Positions 29,819 to 37,491 of a DNA stretch of 64,000 nt are shown here, piece by piece. The position numbers were made by a program, and so were the translations under genes. Under the pieces are notes generated by a model that had not been told where the DNA came from, did no database searches, and was given only the letters and a program-made list of their open reading frames with translations. This stretch comes from a virus, in the IMG/VR virus record IMGVR_UViG_3300017917_000952, positions 62,001 to 126,000 of that record. One strand, 5' to 3'. Position 1 is the stretch's first letter. Every line of letters starts with the position of its first letter.

Positions 29819-31087
29819 ATGTCTGCAAAAAACTCCACTGCCAGCAAACAAAAGCCTATCCAAAAGCAAGAATTTACACAGGATCAAAAAAACAAAATTG
29901 TTGAAAAACTGATCACTGCTCGTATCGGTCTTCTGCTTCGTCATCCGTTTTTCGGTAACTTGGCTACACGACTCAAACTTGTAGATGCTACCGATTGGTG
30001 TGGTACTTTGGCTACCGACGGTCGCCATTTCTATTACAATAATGACTTCGTTAACGCACTGACTCCAAAAGAATGTGAGTTTGGTTTTGCACACGAAGTT
30101 CTACATAATGTGTTCGATCACATGGGTCGGCGCGAAAGTCGAGATCCTCAATTGAGTAACATTGCCGCTGACTATGCGGCTAACCAAATCCTCAAAGATG
30201 AACGCATTGGTGAGGTTCCTAGTTTCATTAAGATCTTCCAAGATAACAAATATCGCGGTTGGTCTTATGAACAGATCTACGAAGAAATTGAAAAGAACGC
30301 AATCAAAATTGATCTTAGCCAACTCGGCGAACTGCTTGACGAACACCTCGACGGCGATGAAGGCGAAGGTGACGGTGACGGTGACGAGGACGGTAAAGAA
30401 GGTAAGGGCAAGCGTCCTAAGTTGACTCCCGAAGAGAAGAAACAGATTCGCGACGAGATTAAGGAAGCGATGGTTGCGGCGGCCCAAAGTGCTGGTGCAG
30501 GTAAGGTGCCTGCAGGTATTCAACGTATGATCCAATCCTTTACTGAGCCTAAAATGGATTGGCGCCAAATGTTGCGTATGAACATCCAAAGTATCTTCAA
30601 GAGCAACTTTAGTTTCAGTCGTCCTAACCGTAAGAGCCAACACTGCGGCGCTATTCTTCCTGGTATGATGAACGAAGAAACTATCGATGTTAGTGTTTGT
30701 ATTGACATGAGCGGTTCTATCAGCGACACAATGGCCCGTGACTTCTTGAGCGAAGTTAAAGGTATCATGGAAGAATACAAAGACTTTAAACTAGATCTGT
30801 GGTGCTTTGATACTGACATCTATAACTATCAGAAGTTCACTGGCGACACTGCCGACGACATTAATCAATATGAGTGCCAAGGCGGTGGCGGAACTGACTT
30901 CGATGTTAACTTCCAGTTCATGAAAGACAACGATATTCAGCCCAAGAAGTTTATCATGTTTACAGACGGCTACCCTTGCGGTAGTTGGGGTGACGAAGAT
31001 TACTGCGACACGCTGTTCATCGTCCACGGCAACAAAGAAATCGTTGCACCGTTTGGTCAGACAGCATACTACGAACTCGGAAAATGA
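29819..31087 (+). CDS. VWA-like metallopeptidase-type protein (DUF2201-like), MoxR partner
   Basis: 422 residues. The N-terminal domain (~20-160) is zincin-like: FGFAHEVLHNVFDHMGRR carries HExxH-type ligands (HEVLH at 92-96, another His four residues on). A very acidic linker follows (EHLDGDEGEGDGDGDEDGKE, ~175-200). The C-terminal domain (~285-420) is a von Willebrand A-like fold with the MIDAS DMSGS (Asp296), and GGGGTDFDV and MFTDGYP loops. This architecture pairs with MoxR ATPases in bacteria. The target is unknown. The stop overlaps the next start. Confidence 0.85.
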   Translation: MSAKNSTASKQKPIQKQEFTQDQKNKIVEKLITARIGLLLRHPFFGNLATRLKLVDATDWCGTLATDGRHFYYNNDFVNALTPKECEFGFAHEVLHNVFDHMGRRESRDPQLSNIAADYAANQILKDERIGEVPSFIKIFQDNKYRGWSYEQIYEEIEKNAIKIDLSQLGELLDEHLDGDEGEGDGDGDEDGKEGKGKRPKLTPEEKKQIRDEIKEAMVAAAQSAGAGKVPAGIQRMIQSFTEPKMDWRQMLRMNIQSIFKSNFSFSRPNRKSQHCGAILPGMMNEETIDVSVCIDMSGSISDTMARDFLSEVKGIMEEYKDFKLDLWCFDTDIYNYQKFTGDTADDINQYECQGGGGTDFDVNFQFMKDNDIQPKKFIMFTDGYPCGSWGDEDYCDTLFIVHGNKEIVAPFGQTAYYELGK

Positions 31088-31365
31088 GCCTAAGTAGAAA
31101 CGAAGTCAATCCGTTAAGTGTATTGGGGGTAAGGAAACTTTCCTTTATCCCTAATCACTTTACCAAAATATCGATAGCCAGCCAGGGCGATATCAGAAAT
31201 TTAGACCACTGGATCAACTACAACTTAAATAGTAGGTATGCGATCCGCAAAACTTTATCCCTAGACCAAAATAATAAAATGGTAGAGATGATAGAGGTAG
31301 GCTTAGAAGATCCAAGAGAGATTACTATGCTTACATTGGGTTGCCCTTATGTACATAAAAAATAA
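31084..31365 (+). CDS. Small unknown protein
   Basis: 93 residues, ATGA-coupled to the VWA gene. The N-terminus is NEVNPLSVLGVRKLSFIPNH, the middle is helical (NLDHWINYNLNSRYAIRKTL) and the C-terminus ends in TMLTLGCPYVHKK. No domain, signal peptide or membrane span is visible. Coupling suggests an accessory role in the MoxR-VWA module. Confidence 0.65.
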   Translation: MSLSRNEVNPLSVLGVRKLSFIPNHFTKISIASQGDIRNLDHWINYNLNSRYAIRKTLSLDQNNKMVEMIEVGLEDPREITMLTLGCPYVHKK

Positions 31366-31379
31366 AAAGGATATCAAAC

Positions 31380-31634
31380 ATGGAAAACCAAGAACAAGCT
31401 CAAACTGTTAGCCAAGACGTTGGCGCACAGAACGAGGCTGCACAGGCTCCCCAACCAGAACTAAACATTGTTGACTTACAAAACATTCGTGCTATTATTG
31501 ACACGGCTGCTCGTAGGGGTGCATTCAGCGCTCAAGAAATGAGTAGCGTGGGAGGAGTCTTTGACAAACTAAATGCATTCGTTAATGCTGTTACACCACC
31601 ACCTGCTCCTCAAGAACCAGAAACCCAAGAATAA
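31380..31634 (+). CDS. Small phage protein with conserved helical core
   Basis: 84 residues behind AAGGA. Disordered Gln/Ala/Pro-rich ends flank a conserved-looking core LNIVDLQNIRAIIDTAARRG and AQEMSSVGGVFDKLNAFVNA (~28-68), an all-helical segment frequent in T4-like aquatic phages. The role is unknown. It is followed by AGGAGG and the next gene. Confidence 0.7.
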   Translation: MENQEQAQTVSQDVGAQNEAAQAPQPELNIVDLQNIRAIIDTAARRGAFSAQEMSSVGGVFDKLNAFVNAVTPPPAPQEPETQE

Positions 31635-31643
31635 GGAGGGGAT

Positions 31644-32297
31644 ATGAAACACGTTGGTAAAATGAAAAATAACGGCGCAAGAGTTGCCGTTGCATATCGC
31701 ACGTTGCCCGGCGATTCAGGTAGTGCCCTGGTTATCGGCACAGGCAACTTGCCAGATGCTTGGCACGATACTCTAATGAGTGTTATTCAAGATCCGAGCG
31801 GTCAACAGGCTAACGAACTTGCAGACATTTTAAGTGTTCGTAAGTTCCCTGATGGACGTAACATTCTAGAAGCACTACACGTAGGTGGCTTCTTGAAAAA
31901 AGTACCAACTAGTTTAGTTCTTATGACTCCTACTGGTAACCCAAATGTTACTGTACCATTGAGCGAACTGAATCAACTTATTGCCGAACAAAAGGGCATT
32001 AGTGTTGATGACTTGGCTGTCAAGGACGGCAACCTAAATGCGTCTCCAAAGACCAACAAGCAAGTTGAAGAAGCATTAGAATCAAAAGATCCTGTAGTTT
32101 CTACAAGAGACGATGCAACCAGAACAACTTCGAGTTCGGTTAACTATGAAGAGCCAGTTAGCCAGGCCAACTTGAGTCCTGCAGAACTTCGTAGTAAAGC
32201 AGATGCACTATATAAAGAGGCTGCACGCCTTCGTAAAGAAGCCGATGCAATGGATCCTCCTAAAAGCAAGAAGAAAGATACTGTTGCAGTAGAATGA
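31644..32297 (+). CDS. Conserved T4-like phage protein of unknown function
   Basis: 217 residues with a strong AGGAGGG site. Residues ~1-125 form a conserved globular region (KHVGKMKNNGARVAVAYRTL, PDAWHDTLMSVIQDPSGQQA, NILEALHVGGFLKKVPTSLV). The remainder is a low-complexity Ser/Thr/Asn region and a Glu/Lys/Ala helix with a basic end (PPKSKKKDTVAVE). I recall the N-terminal block from aquatic T4-like phages as an uncharacterised protein. It is ATGA-coupled to frd. Confidence 0.75.
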   Translation: MKHVGKMKNNGARVAVAYRTLPGDSGSALVIGTGNLPDAWHDTLMSVIQDPSGQQANELADILSVRKFPDGRNILEALHVGGFLKKVPTSLVLMTPTGNPNVTVPLSELNQLIAEQKGISVDDLAVKDGNLNASPKTNKQVEEALESKDPVVSTRDDATRTTSSSVNYEEPVSQANLSPAELRSKADALYKEAARLRKEADAMDPPKSKKKDTVAVE

Positions 32298-32770
32298 TCA
32301 ACTGTATTGTTGCAGTAGAAAAGAACCAGGGCATTGGATTTGAAGGTCAGATGCCCTGGCCTCACCTTAAAGGTGATATGTCTTGGTTCAAAAGGATGAC
32401 GACTGGACAGGTTGTTATAATGGGTGCAACAACTTTTGATAGTTTAGGGAAACCCCTACCTAACAGAATAAATGTAGTCATTAGTAGAAAACGCCTATTA
32501 GGGGATCATACATTTGATGATTGTGGTGCGGCATTAGATTATTGTTCTGTAGAATATCCTGATAAAGAAATTTTTATTATCGGCGGAAGTGCCATTTATC
32601 AACATTACTTACATATTGTTGATAGATTTTACGTAACCGAAATAGATGCAGATTTTAAATGCGATAAATTCTTTGATCTAGATTACGTTCGAGAAAACTT
32701 TACAAAAGTTACAGAACATGCTAAATTTACAGACCCGATACCCTATGTAATAAAGGAATATAATATATGA
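32294..32770 (+). CDS. frd: Dihydrofolate reductase
   Basis: 158 residues, the usual DHFR length. IVAVEKNQGIGFEGQMPWPHLKGDMSWFKRMT carries the Met20 loop and the catalytic acidic residue (Asp in KGDMSWF). VVIMGATTFDSL, VISRK and FIIGGSAIY complete the NADPH site. It regenerates tetrahydrofolate used up by thymidylate synthase, whose gene follows in an ATGA overlap exactly as frd-td in T4. Confidence 0.95.
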   Translation: MINCIVAVEKNQGIGFEGQMPWPHLKGDMSWFKRMTTGQVVIMGATTFDSLGKPLPNRINVVISRKRLLGDHTFDDCGAALDYCSVEYPDKEIFIIGGSAIYQHYLHIVDRFYVTEIDADFKCDKFFDLDYVRENFTKVTEHAKFTDPIPYVIKEYNI

Positions 32771-33651
32771 CACACCCAGATAGAGTTTACCTAGATGCTC
32801 TACAAAATATTTTAGACAACGGCGAAGACCGGCCAGACAGAACAGGAGTAGGGACTAAAGGAATCTTTGGTATGCAAATGCGATTCAATTTGCAAGACGG
32901 GTTCCCTGCTCTTACAACTAAAAAATTAGCATGGAAGGCTGTGGTCAGTGAACTGCTTTGGTTTATTGAAGGCAGCGGTGACGAACGTAGACTAGCAGAA
33001 ATTTTACACGGCTCAAGGACTACTGATAAGACAACCATATGGACTGCGAATGCCAGTGCTGACTATTGGGCAAACAAAAGGTTGCGTAGACATCCTGCAG
33101 ACCTCGGTAGAGTATACGGTGTACAATGGAGGCGTTGGCGTAAACCTTTAATTCGAATTAACAAAGTTGTTCTACAAAATCACGATCAGTTAATGGAATT
33201 AATCAGCGGTATCAAAGCAGATCCATATAGCCGTAGACATATTATTACTGCATGGAATCCCGGAGAACTAGAGCTCATGGCCTTGCCTCCTTGCCATATG
33301 ATGGCACAGTTCTATGTTAATAATGGAAAGTTAAGTTGCCAGATGTATCAGCGTAGTGCCGATATGTTCTTAGGAGTACCATTTAATATTGCATCGTATG
33401 CCTTGTTTACACATATGATTGCACAGGTCTGTGATCTAGATGTGGGCGAATTAATTATCACTATTGGTGATGCTCACATTTACCAAAATCACTTTGATCA
33501 AGTACGTGAGCAATTAGGAAGGGAGCCATTACAGTTGCCTACACTTAAACTAAATCCCTCTATTAAGGACATTACAAAGTTCACAATGGAAGATATCGAG
33601 CTAGTCGGTTATACAAGCCACGATGCAATTAAAGCACCGATGGCTGTTTAA
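32767..33651 (+). CDS. td: Thymidylate synthase
   Basis: 294 residues of ThyA type. The catalytic Cys is in LPPCHMMAQFYV. RTGVGTKGIFGMQMRF binds the dUMP phosphate, with further phosphate-site arginines in PYSRRHI, and YQRSADMFLGVPFNIASYA is the folate/dUMP region. It methylates dUMP to dTMP. The deaminase at 13116 and the frd gene belong to the same route. No intron is present, unlike T4 td. The stop codon overlaps the stop of the convergent fibre gene (4 bases). Confidence 0.96.
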   Translation: MTHPDRVYLDALQNILDNGEDRPDRTGVGTKGIFGMQMRFNLQDGFPALTTKKLAWKAVVSELLWFIEGSGDERRLAEILHGSRTTDKTTIWTANASADYWANKRLRRHPADLGRVYGVQWRRWRKPLIRINKVVLQNHDQLMELISGIKADPYSRRHIITAWNPGELELMALPPCHMMAQFYVNNGKLSCQMYQRSADMFLGVPFNIASYALFTHMIAQVCDLDVGELIITIGDAHIYQNHFDQVREQLGREPLQLPTLKLNPSIKDITKFTMEDIELVGYTSHDAIKAPMAV

Positions 33652-34847
33652 ACTTTAACTTCGATTATACCAAAAGGCCCTGCAAAATCTTGTAGGGCTT
33701 TTCCTATTACGGCATTAGGACTGTCATCATCTTGCATCTTAGATGCGTAGCCGGGCTTATAACCACTCGACACCAATAGATCGCCCTTTTTAATAACACC
33801 GCAAACCTTGCAAGGAACTCGACCTTTTAAGGCAATATAGGGGTGAGTTTCGTCGGTTCCTGCCTCAGAATTTAACATATATGCCGGTTTTGTACTCACT
33901 ATGCCTGCAACAGACGTAGTAGCACGGAAACGGGCTAATGTAACCTCTTTTTCTCCGCCCAACATAAGAACAGTCCCCGGTTCATATACGGCATCTGCTT
34001 CGTATCTTTCTGCAATGTCAGCGTAAAGGGCGCTGGCTGCTGTAACGTTTAATACATCGTCAACAGGGTTGTAACTTAAATTTGTTTTGGTATGAACTGT
34101 TTGTGTTCCGGATGCAGAAGTTACCAATGAAAGATAATGCGTTGCAGTCGACGTCGAAACAGATACATCTACCTTTTGTGCTTTTAGGGCATCAGAACTA
34201 GTACCCCATAGCAGGTGTCCAGATGTAGTGTTTACTGCACTTACTCCAGTAACTGGGTTCGTTCCGGGTAAATTAATTCCCTTCTTTACAATTGGAAACT
34301 GACTAAAATTAGGAACTGAACTATCAGGAGTAAAGTTTGTATTCGAAATTGTTAAAGTGGCTGTTCCAAGAAACACAGCCTTAATTGTATTCTGTTCAAC
34401 TAGGTTAGTATCTAATATTCTGCCAAAGTCCCAAGCACTACCAGAACCACCGTTTGGAGAACTAGCCGTCCATGTATCTAACACACTATTATAAACTTTT
34501 AATTGACTATTAATGCTGTCCCACCATAGATCTCCAGTAGTTGCATTTTTCGGTGCGGTATTAGAATAAGGGACATTTACTACATCTCTAAAATTTGTAC
34601 CGTCATAAGAAACTAACAGTCTTCTAGAGTTAGGTGTGTTATTAAACCATAGTTGTCCTTGTACAGGTTTCAAAGGTGCAGTGGTATTTGCAAAATTTTC
34701 AAGCAGTCTTACAAGGTTTTCTTCAATAGGTTGGCCATAACCAGAATAATTTCTACCAACAAATGTCAAACTTGTTGATTTATCTATGCTGGCGTCTTGT
34801 ACAGTTGTCAGCGTTGTTCCGTTTGTTCTCTTTAAAATGTATGGCAT
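33648..34847 (-). CDS. Tail fibre/baseplate-type structural protein
   Basis: 399 residues from ATG 34847 (MPYILKRTNG). Residues ~1-60 repeat the N-terminal module of the next upstream gene (SLTFVGRNYSGYGQPIEENL, PVQGQLWFN), pointing to a shared attachment domain. Residues ~60-250 have beta-rich segments (GDLWWDSINSQLKVYN). The C-terminal ~130 residues (SALYADIAERYEADAVYEPG, VLMLGGEKEVTLARF, GIIEVKV) form a conserved end domain also found in other phage virion proteins. It is the last gene of the late operon. Confidence 0.75.
   Translation of the reverse strand: MPYILKRTNGTTLTTVQDASIDKSTSLTFVGRNYSGYGQPIEENLVRLLENFANTTAPLKPVQGQLWFNNTPNSRRLLVSYDGTNFRDVVNVPYSNTAPKNATTGDLWWDSINSQLKVYNSVLDTWTASSPNGGSGSAWDFGRILDTNLVEQNTIKAVFLGTATLTISNTNFTPDSSVPNFSQFPIVKKGINLPGTNPVTGVSAVNTTSGHLLWGTSSDALKAQKVDVSVSTSTATHYLSLVTSASGTQTVHTKTNLSYNPVDDVLNVTAASALYADIAERYEADAVYEPGTVLMLGGEKEVTLARFRATTSVAGIVSTKPAYMLNSEAGTDETHPYIALKGRVPCKVCGVIKKGDLLVSSGYKPGYASKMQDDDSPNAVIGKALQDFAGPFGIIEVKV
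33673..33702 (+). terminator. Terminator hairpin at the frd-td operon end, inside the convergent gene
   Basis: A 13-bp stem (33673-33685 with 33690-33702, two G-U pairs) with a 4-base loop ends in TTTT on the plus strand, 20-50 bases after the td stop. It sits within the coding end of the minus-strand fibre gene. Confidence 0.7.
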
Positions 34848-34860
34848 GGTTCTCGATTCT

Positions 34861-35598
34861 TTATAAAGCAGCAATCCTTGTTTGGAAATCTGCAAAACTT
34901 GTACTTGCGGCTACAACCGACTTCAGAGTATCCAACGAAACTAACGAACTTGTGTTTTCGTAGACAGTTCCTGTTACTTTCACATCGCCGATAATTGTTA
35001 GACCGCTAACTACTTCAAAGGCTGTTTCGCCGGCCCTAGAAAATGCGCCAGTGCTATCTTCAAAACTTGCAACAAAGGAGGCAGTAGTTAGAGCACCAAC
35101 AACACTTCCCTTGCTCTTTAATAGAGTAACCTGTACTGTATTTGTATTTTGATCTAAAATTTCAAAGTGCGGATTTGACCAACCGCTAAGTTCGTTCTTA
35201 GGGAACATAAACGAACTTACATACTGTCCGTTTGCATCTAAAAAATTAATACTTTCTTCCGTAGGGTCGTACCAAAACTCTCCCGGAACTTGGCCAACTG
35301 GTTGTACATCAGAAATCACTGCTGCATTTACAAGATTAAAACCGGCTGCATCGTCATAAACTTTTAACTTTCCTACCGTAGTATCATACCATAGTTGTCC
35401 TTCGATCGGATGCTGAGGTGGTAAGTATGCAGGACTTGCAAAACTTGTTAATAGATCTACAAAATTTTGATTAAAAAACTGTCCGTAGTTGTTAACATTT
35501 CGCCCAACTAAGGTAAGACTAACGGTGTTAGTGTTTAATTTTCCTGTCGGTACTGTAGTAAGTACCGTTCCGCTGTTAGTATAGATTATGTATGACAT
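34861..35598 (-). CDS. Tail fibre/baseplate-type structural protein, paralogue of the neighbour
   Basis: 245 residues with GGGAA ahead of the ATG. The N-terminal ~65 residues (SLTLVGRNVNNYGQFFNQNF, PIEGQLWYD) are homologous to the start of the protein at 33648-34847, evidence for duplication of an attachment module. The remaining ~170 residues are beta-rich (GEFWYDPTEESINFLDANGQ) with a short helical end (SLVSLDTLKSVVAASTSF). It lacks the C-terminal conserved domain of its paralogue. Likely a virion protein at the baseplate or fibre base. Confidence 0.75.
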   Translation of the reverse strand: MSYIIYTNSGTVLTTVPTGKLNTNTVSLTLVGRNVNNYGQFFNQNFVDLLTSFASPAYLPPQHPIEGQLWYDTTVGKLKVYDDAAGFNLVNAAVISDVQPVGQVPGEFWYDPTEESINFLDANGQYVSSFMFPKNELSGWSNPHFEILDQNTNTVQVTLLKSKGSVVGALTTASFVASFEDSTGAFSRAGETAFEVVSGLTIIGDVKVTGTVYENTSSLVSLDTLKSVVAASTSFADFQTRIAAL

Positions 35599-35609
35599 TC
35601 TCTATTCCC

Positions 35610-36227
35610 TTAACTAGTTAAACTCTGTACTCGAACAGTATAATCAATTTGAATTAATCTATTCAAACTCTTTTGAACAGGATGGAATATTACGTGAGTT
35701 AGTAATAAGCCTTCACCCGGACCATCTGGGCTGTATCCTCTAAGACCAATTTCATCAAATACGTAAGATCCATTAGAGTTTGCTGCGGTATCAAATGCAT
35801 CTTGCCCTGCTGGTTCTCCAAGATCAAGTAAACAACTTACTAAAATATCAGTGTAGAAAGATCCTGCAACGTGGCGGATTTCCATATAATTTCTAGAAGG
35901 ACTTAATGCACCGGGTCTGTTTGCATCGACACTTTTAATGTATGTTTGATTATATAAACTTGCAGAACTATCAATTACGTTAGGAGTTAGGTATGTAATA
36001 ATACCCGTATCATCGATTCGTGTACCGCCATTTCCGAAACACATTTCGGAAATCATGCTATGTCCTTGATTACTAACGCTTGATGCTAGTGCAATGCTAA
36101 AATTTTCATAGTGAATAGCATTTGGCTTGTCTCTAAAGACTTCACCGGTCAGGGGGTCATATATTTTAATATGGCCTTTTACTGAAAAAGTACCATGATC
36201 TTTAGGTTCTGTAAAACTTTGACTCAT
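35610..36227 (-). CDS. Conserved virion structural protein
   Basis: 205 residues from ATG 36227 with GGAACA upstream. The first part (DHGTFSVKGHIKIYDPLTGE, PNAIHYENFSIALASSV) and a central MISEMCFGNGGTRIDDTG are characteristic of a conserved baseplate-associated protein of aquatic T4-like phages. The rest is beta-rich (YVFDEIGLRGYSPDG, LIQIDYTVRV). Its place between two fibre-like genes supports a structural role. The exact T4 counterpart is unclear. Confidence 0.75.
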   Translation of the reverse strand: MSQSFTEPKDHGTFSVKGHIKIYDPLTGEVFRDKPNAIHYENFSIALASSVSNQGHSMISEMCFGNGGTRIDDTGIITYLTPNVIDSSASLYNQTYIKSVDANRPGALSPSRNYMEIRHVAGSFYTDILVSCLLDLGEPAGQDAFDTAANSNGSYVFDEIGLRGYSPDGPGEGLLLTHVIFHPVQKSLNRLIQIDYTVRVQSLTS

Positions 36228-36246
36228 TTTTTTATGTTCCAATATG

Positions 36247-36255
36247 CTATTTATG
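36247..36255 (-). promoter_or_regulatory. Candidate late promoter
   Basis: On the minus strand CATAAATAG, close to the T4 late element TATAAATA, lies 20 bases before ATG 36227 and upstream of the GGAACA ribosome site. It is inside the intergenic gap. Confidence 0.4.
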
Positions 36256-36258
36256 CCA

Positions 36259-37491
36259 TTAAAAATCTGCTGCTAGAATCCGTTTCCAGGTATTTGGAGC
36301 AACACAGATGTAGAAATAAGTGGCATCAAACGCCATTTGTCCGGTTACACCAGTTGATGTAGAGCTCGGAGGAACGGAGGTGAACCCTTGATATGCTGTA
36401 GTTTGCACAGTACTATCCACAAAAGATATTCTGCCATTACTAATTGTTACAGGGTTTGCAAAATTAGAATCGTTGAATATGTGAACATCACTAGAATATC
36501 TGCTAAACTCGGGGCTAGATACAAAGGATCTAATAGGAATTGCATCTGTTGCAGTCGAACAGGTTCTTACATAGAACATAGAACCGTGAACTGGAGGGGT
36601 ATAATCCGATGTTGCGTCAAAGCCCATTCCACCAACTTCTTCACCGAAGTTAATAGTGTTAGGTGCAGTTGTGGCTCTTACTGTGAATACTGCGATATCG
36701 TCGCCGTTTTTAAGAGGTTGACGGAGACCCGGTGCGGGGCTATACCTAGAAGTAATGAACATAAAAGCATTAGTTCCAGTTACAGTACTGTTTATAGGAG
36801 CGGTGTCTTTACTAGTTATACCAGGTTGGTGCAATCTAGTAGTCGAGAAAAACAAGTCTGCTCTGCCAGGGCCAACAAAGGATGCTAAACCATTGGTGCT
36901 TGTGGTAACTACAAGAGGATTAGAGTTTGCTGCTCCTAACCTAATTACAGTAACTGCCTGAGATGACGAAGATGTAGCAGTACTTAAAACTGTAAAAGCA
37001 TTAATTCTTGTAGAATTTGATAATTGTGTGTTGATAGGTTGATGGAATATAGTAACACCAGCGCCTGCGGCTGTAGTTCTATTTCCACTAAACTTCCAAT
37101 CTTCATTAGCAATAGCAGTAATACCAACAGAAGCAAGACCGTTTCCAATTAAGGTATTGTTGTTACCGTCATACCCGCCAAATCTAACAGACCCAATAAA
37201 ATCGCCCGAACGGATCGCTCCGCCGTCAGTATTTCGGTAATTACTTTGCAGGCCATGAAGTGGTTCAGTATCTCCCGTACTTGAAGCGCTGTCTTGCAGA
37301 GTTACGCTTTGAAATGTAACATTGGAATAACTATACAGATCTTGATTAGTTCTGCCAAAATTTGATTTTTTAAGTTGTTCTACAAGATCATTGTATTGAA
37401 ATCTACGTGCGAGACCATTATCAGTCATGATAAAGTATCCATTAGTCTCGCTAGATGTTGTAATTGTCTGCAATAAATTTATATTTGGCAT
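36259..37491 (-). CDS. Tail fibre-like structural protein
   Basis: 410 residues. The N-terminus reads NLLQTITTSSETNGYFIMTD, followed by a long Ser/Thr/Gly/Asn-rich beta region with low charge, typical of trimeric fibres. It ends in ISFVDSTVQTTAYQG and GQMAFDATYFYICVAPNTWK, a terminal module common in receptor-binding fibre proteins. Its ATG overlaps the stop of the giant gene by one base. Probably a host-recognition fibre, and fibre genes are usually the fastest-changing part of such genomes. Confidence 0.75.
   Translation of the reverse strand: MPNINLLQTITTSSETNGYFIMTDNGLARRFQYNDLVEQLKKSNFGRTNQDLYSYSNVTFQSVTLQDSASSTGDTEPLHGLQSNYRNTDGGAIRSGDFIGSVRFGGYDGNNNTLIGNGLASVGITAIANEDWKFSGNRTTAAGAGVTIFHQPINTQLSNSTRINAFTVLSTATSSSSQAVTVIRLGAANSNPLVVTTSTNGLASFVGPGRADLFFSTTRLHQPGITSKDTAPINSTVTGTNAFMFITSRYSPAPGLRQPLKNGDDIAVFTVRATTAPNTINFGEEVGGMGFDATSDYTPPVHGSMFYVRTCSTATDAIPIRSFVSSPEFSRYSSDVHIFNDSNFANPVTISNGRISFVDSTVQTTAYQGFTSVPPSSTSTGVTGQMAFDATYFYICVAPNTWKRILAADF

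Noticed and set aside
30101-30643. 180-codon minus-strand frame
   Set aside because: Antisense to the VWA gene, whose catalytic and MIDAS motifs are intact; no upstream signals.
31494-31522. TTGACA-like string as promoter
   Set aside because: It lies in the middle of a conserved coding core and has no good -10 box at 16-18 bases.
36388-36888. 166-codon plus-strand frame within the fibre gene
   Set aside because: Cys/Ser-rich shadow on the wrong strand of a fibre gene in a uniform minus-strand operon.
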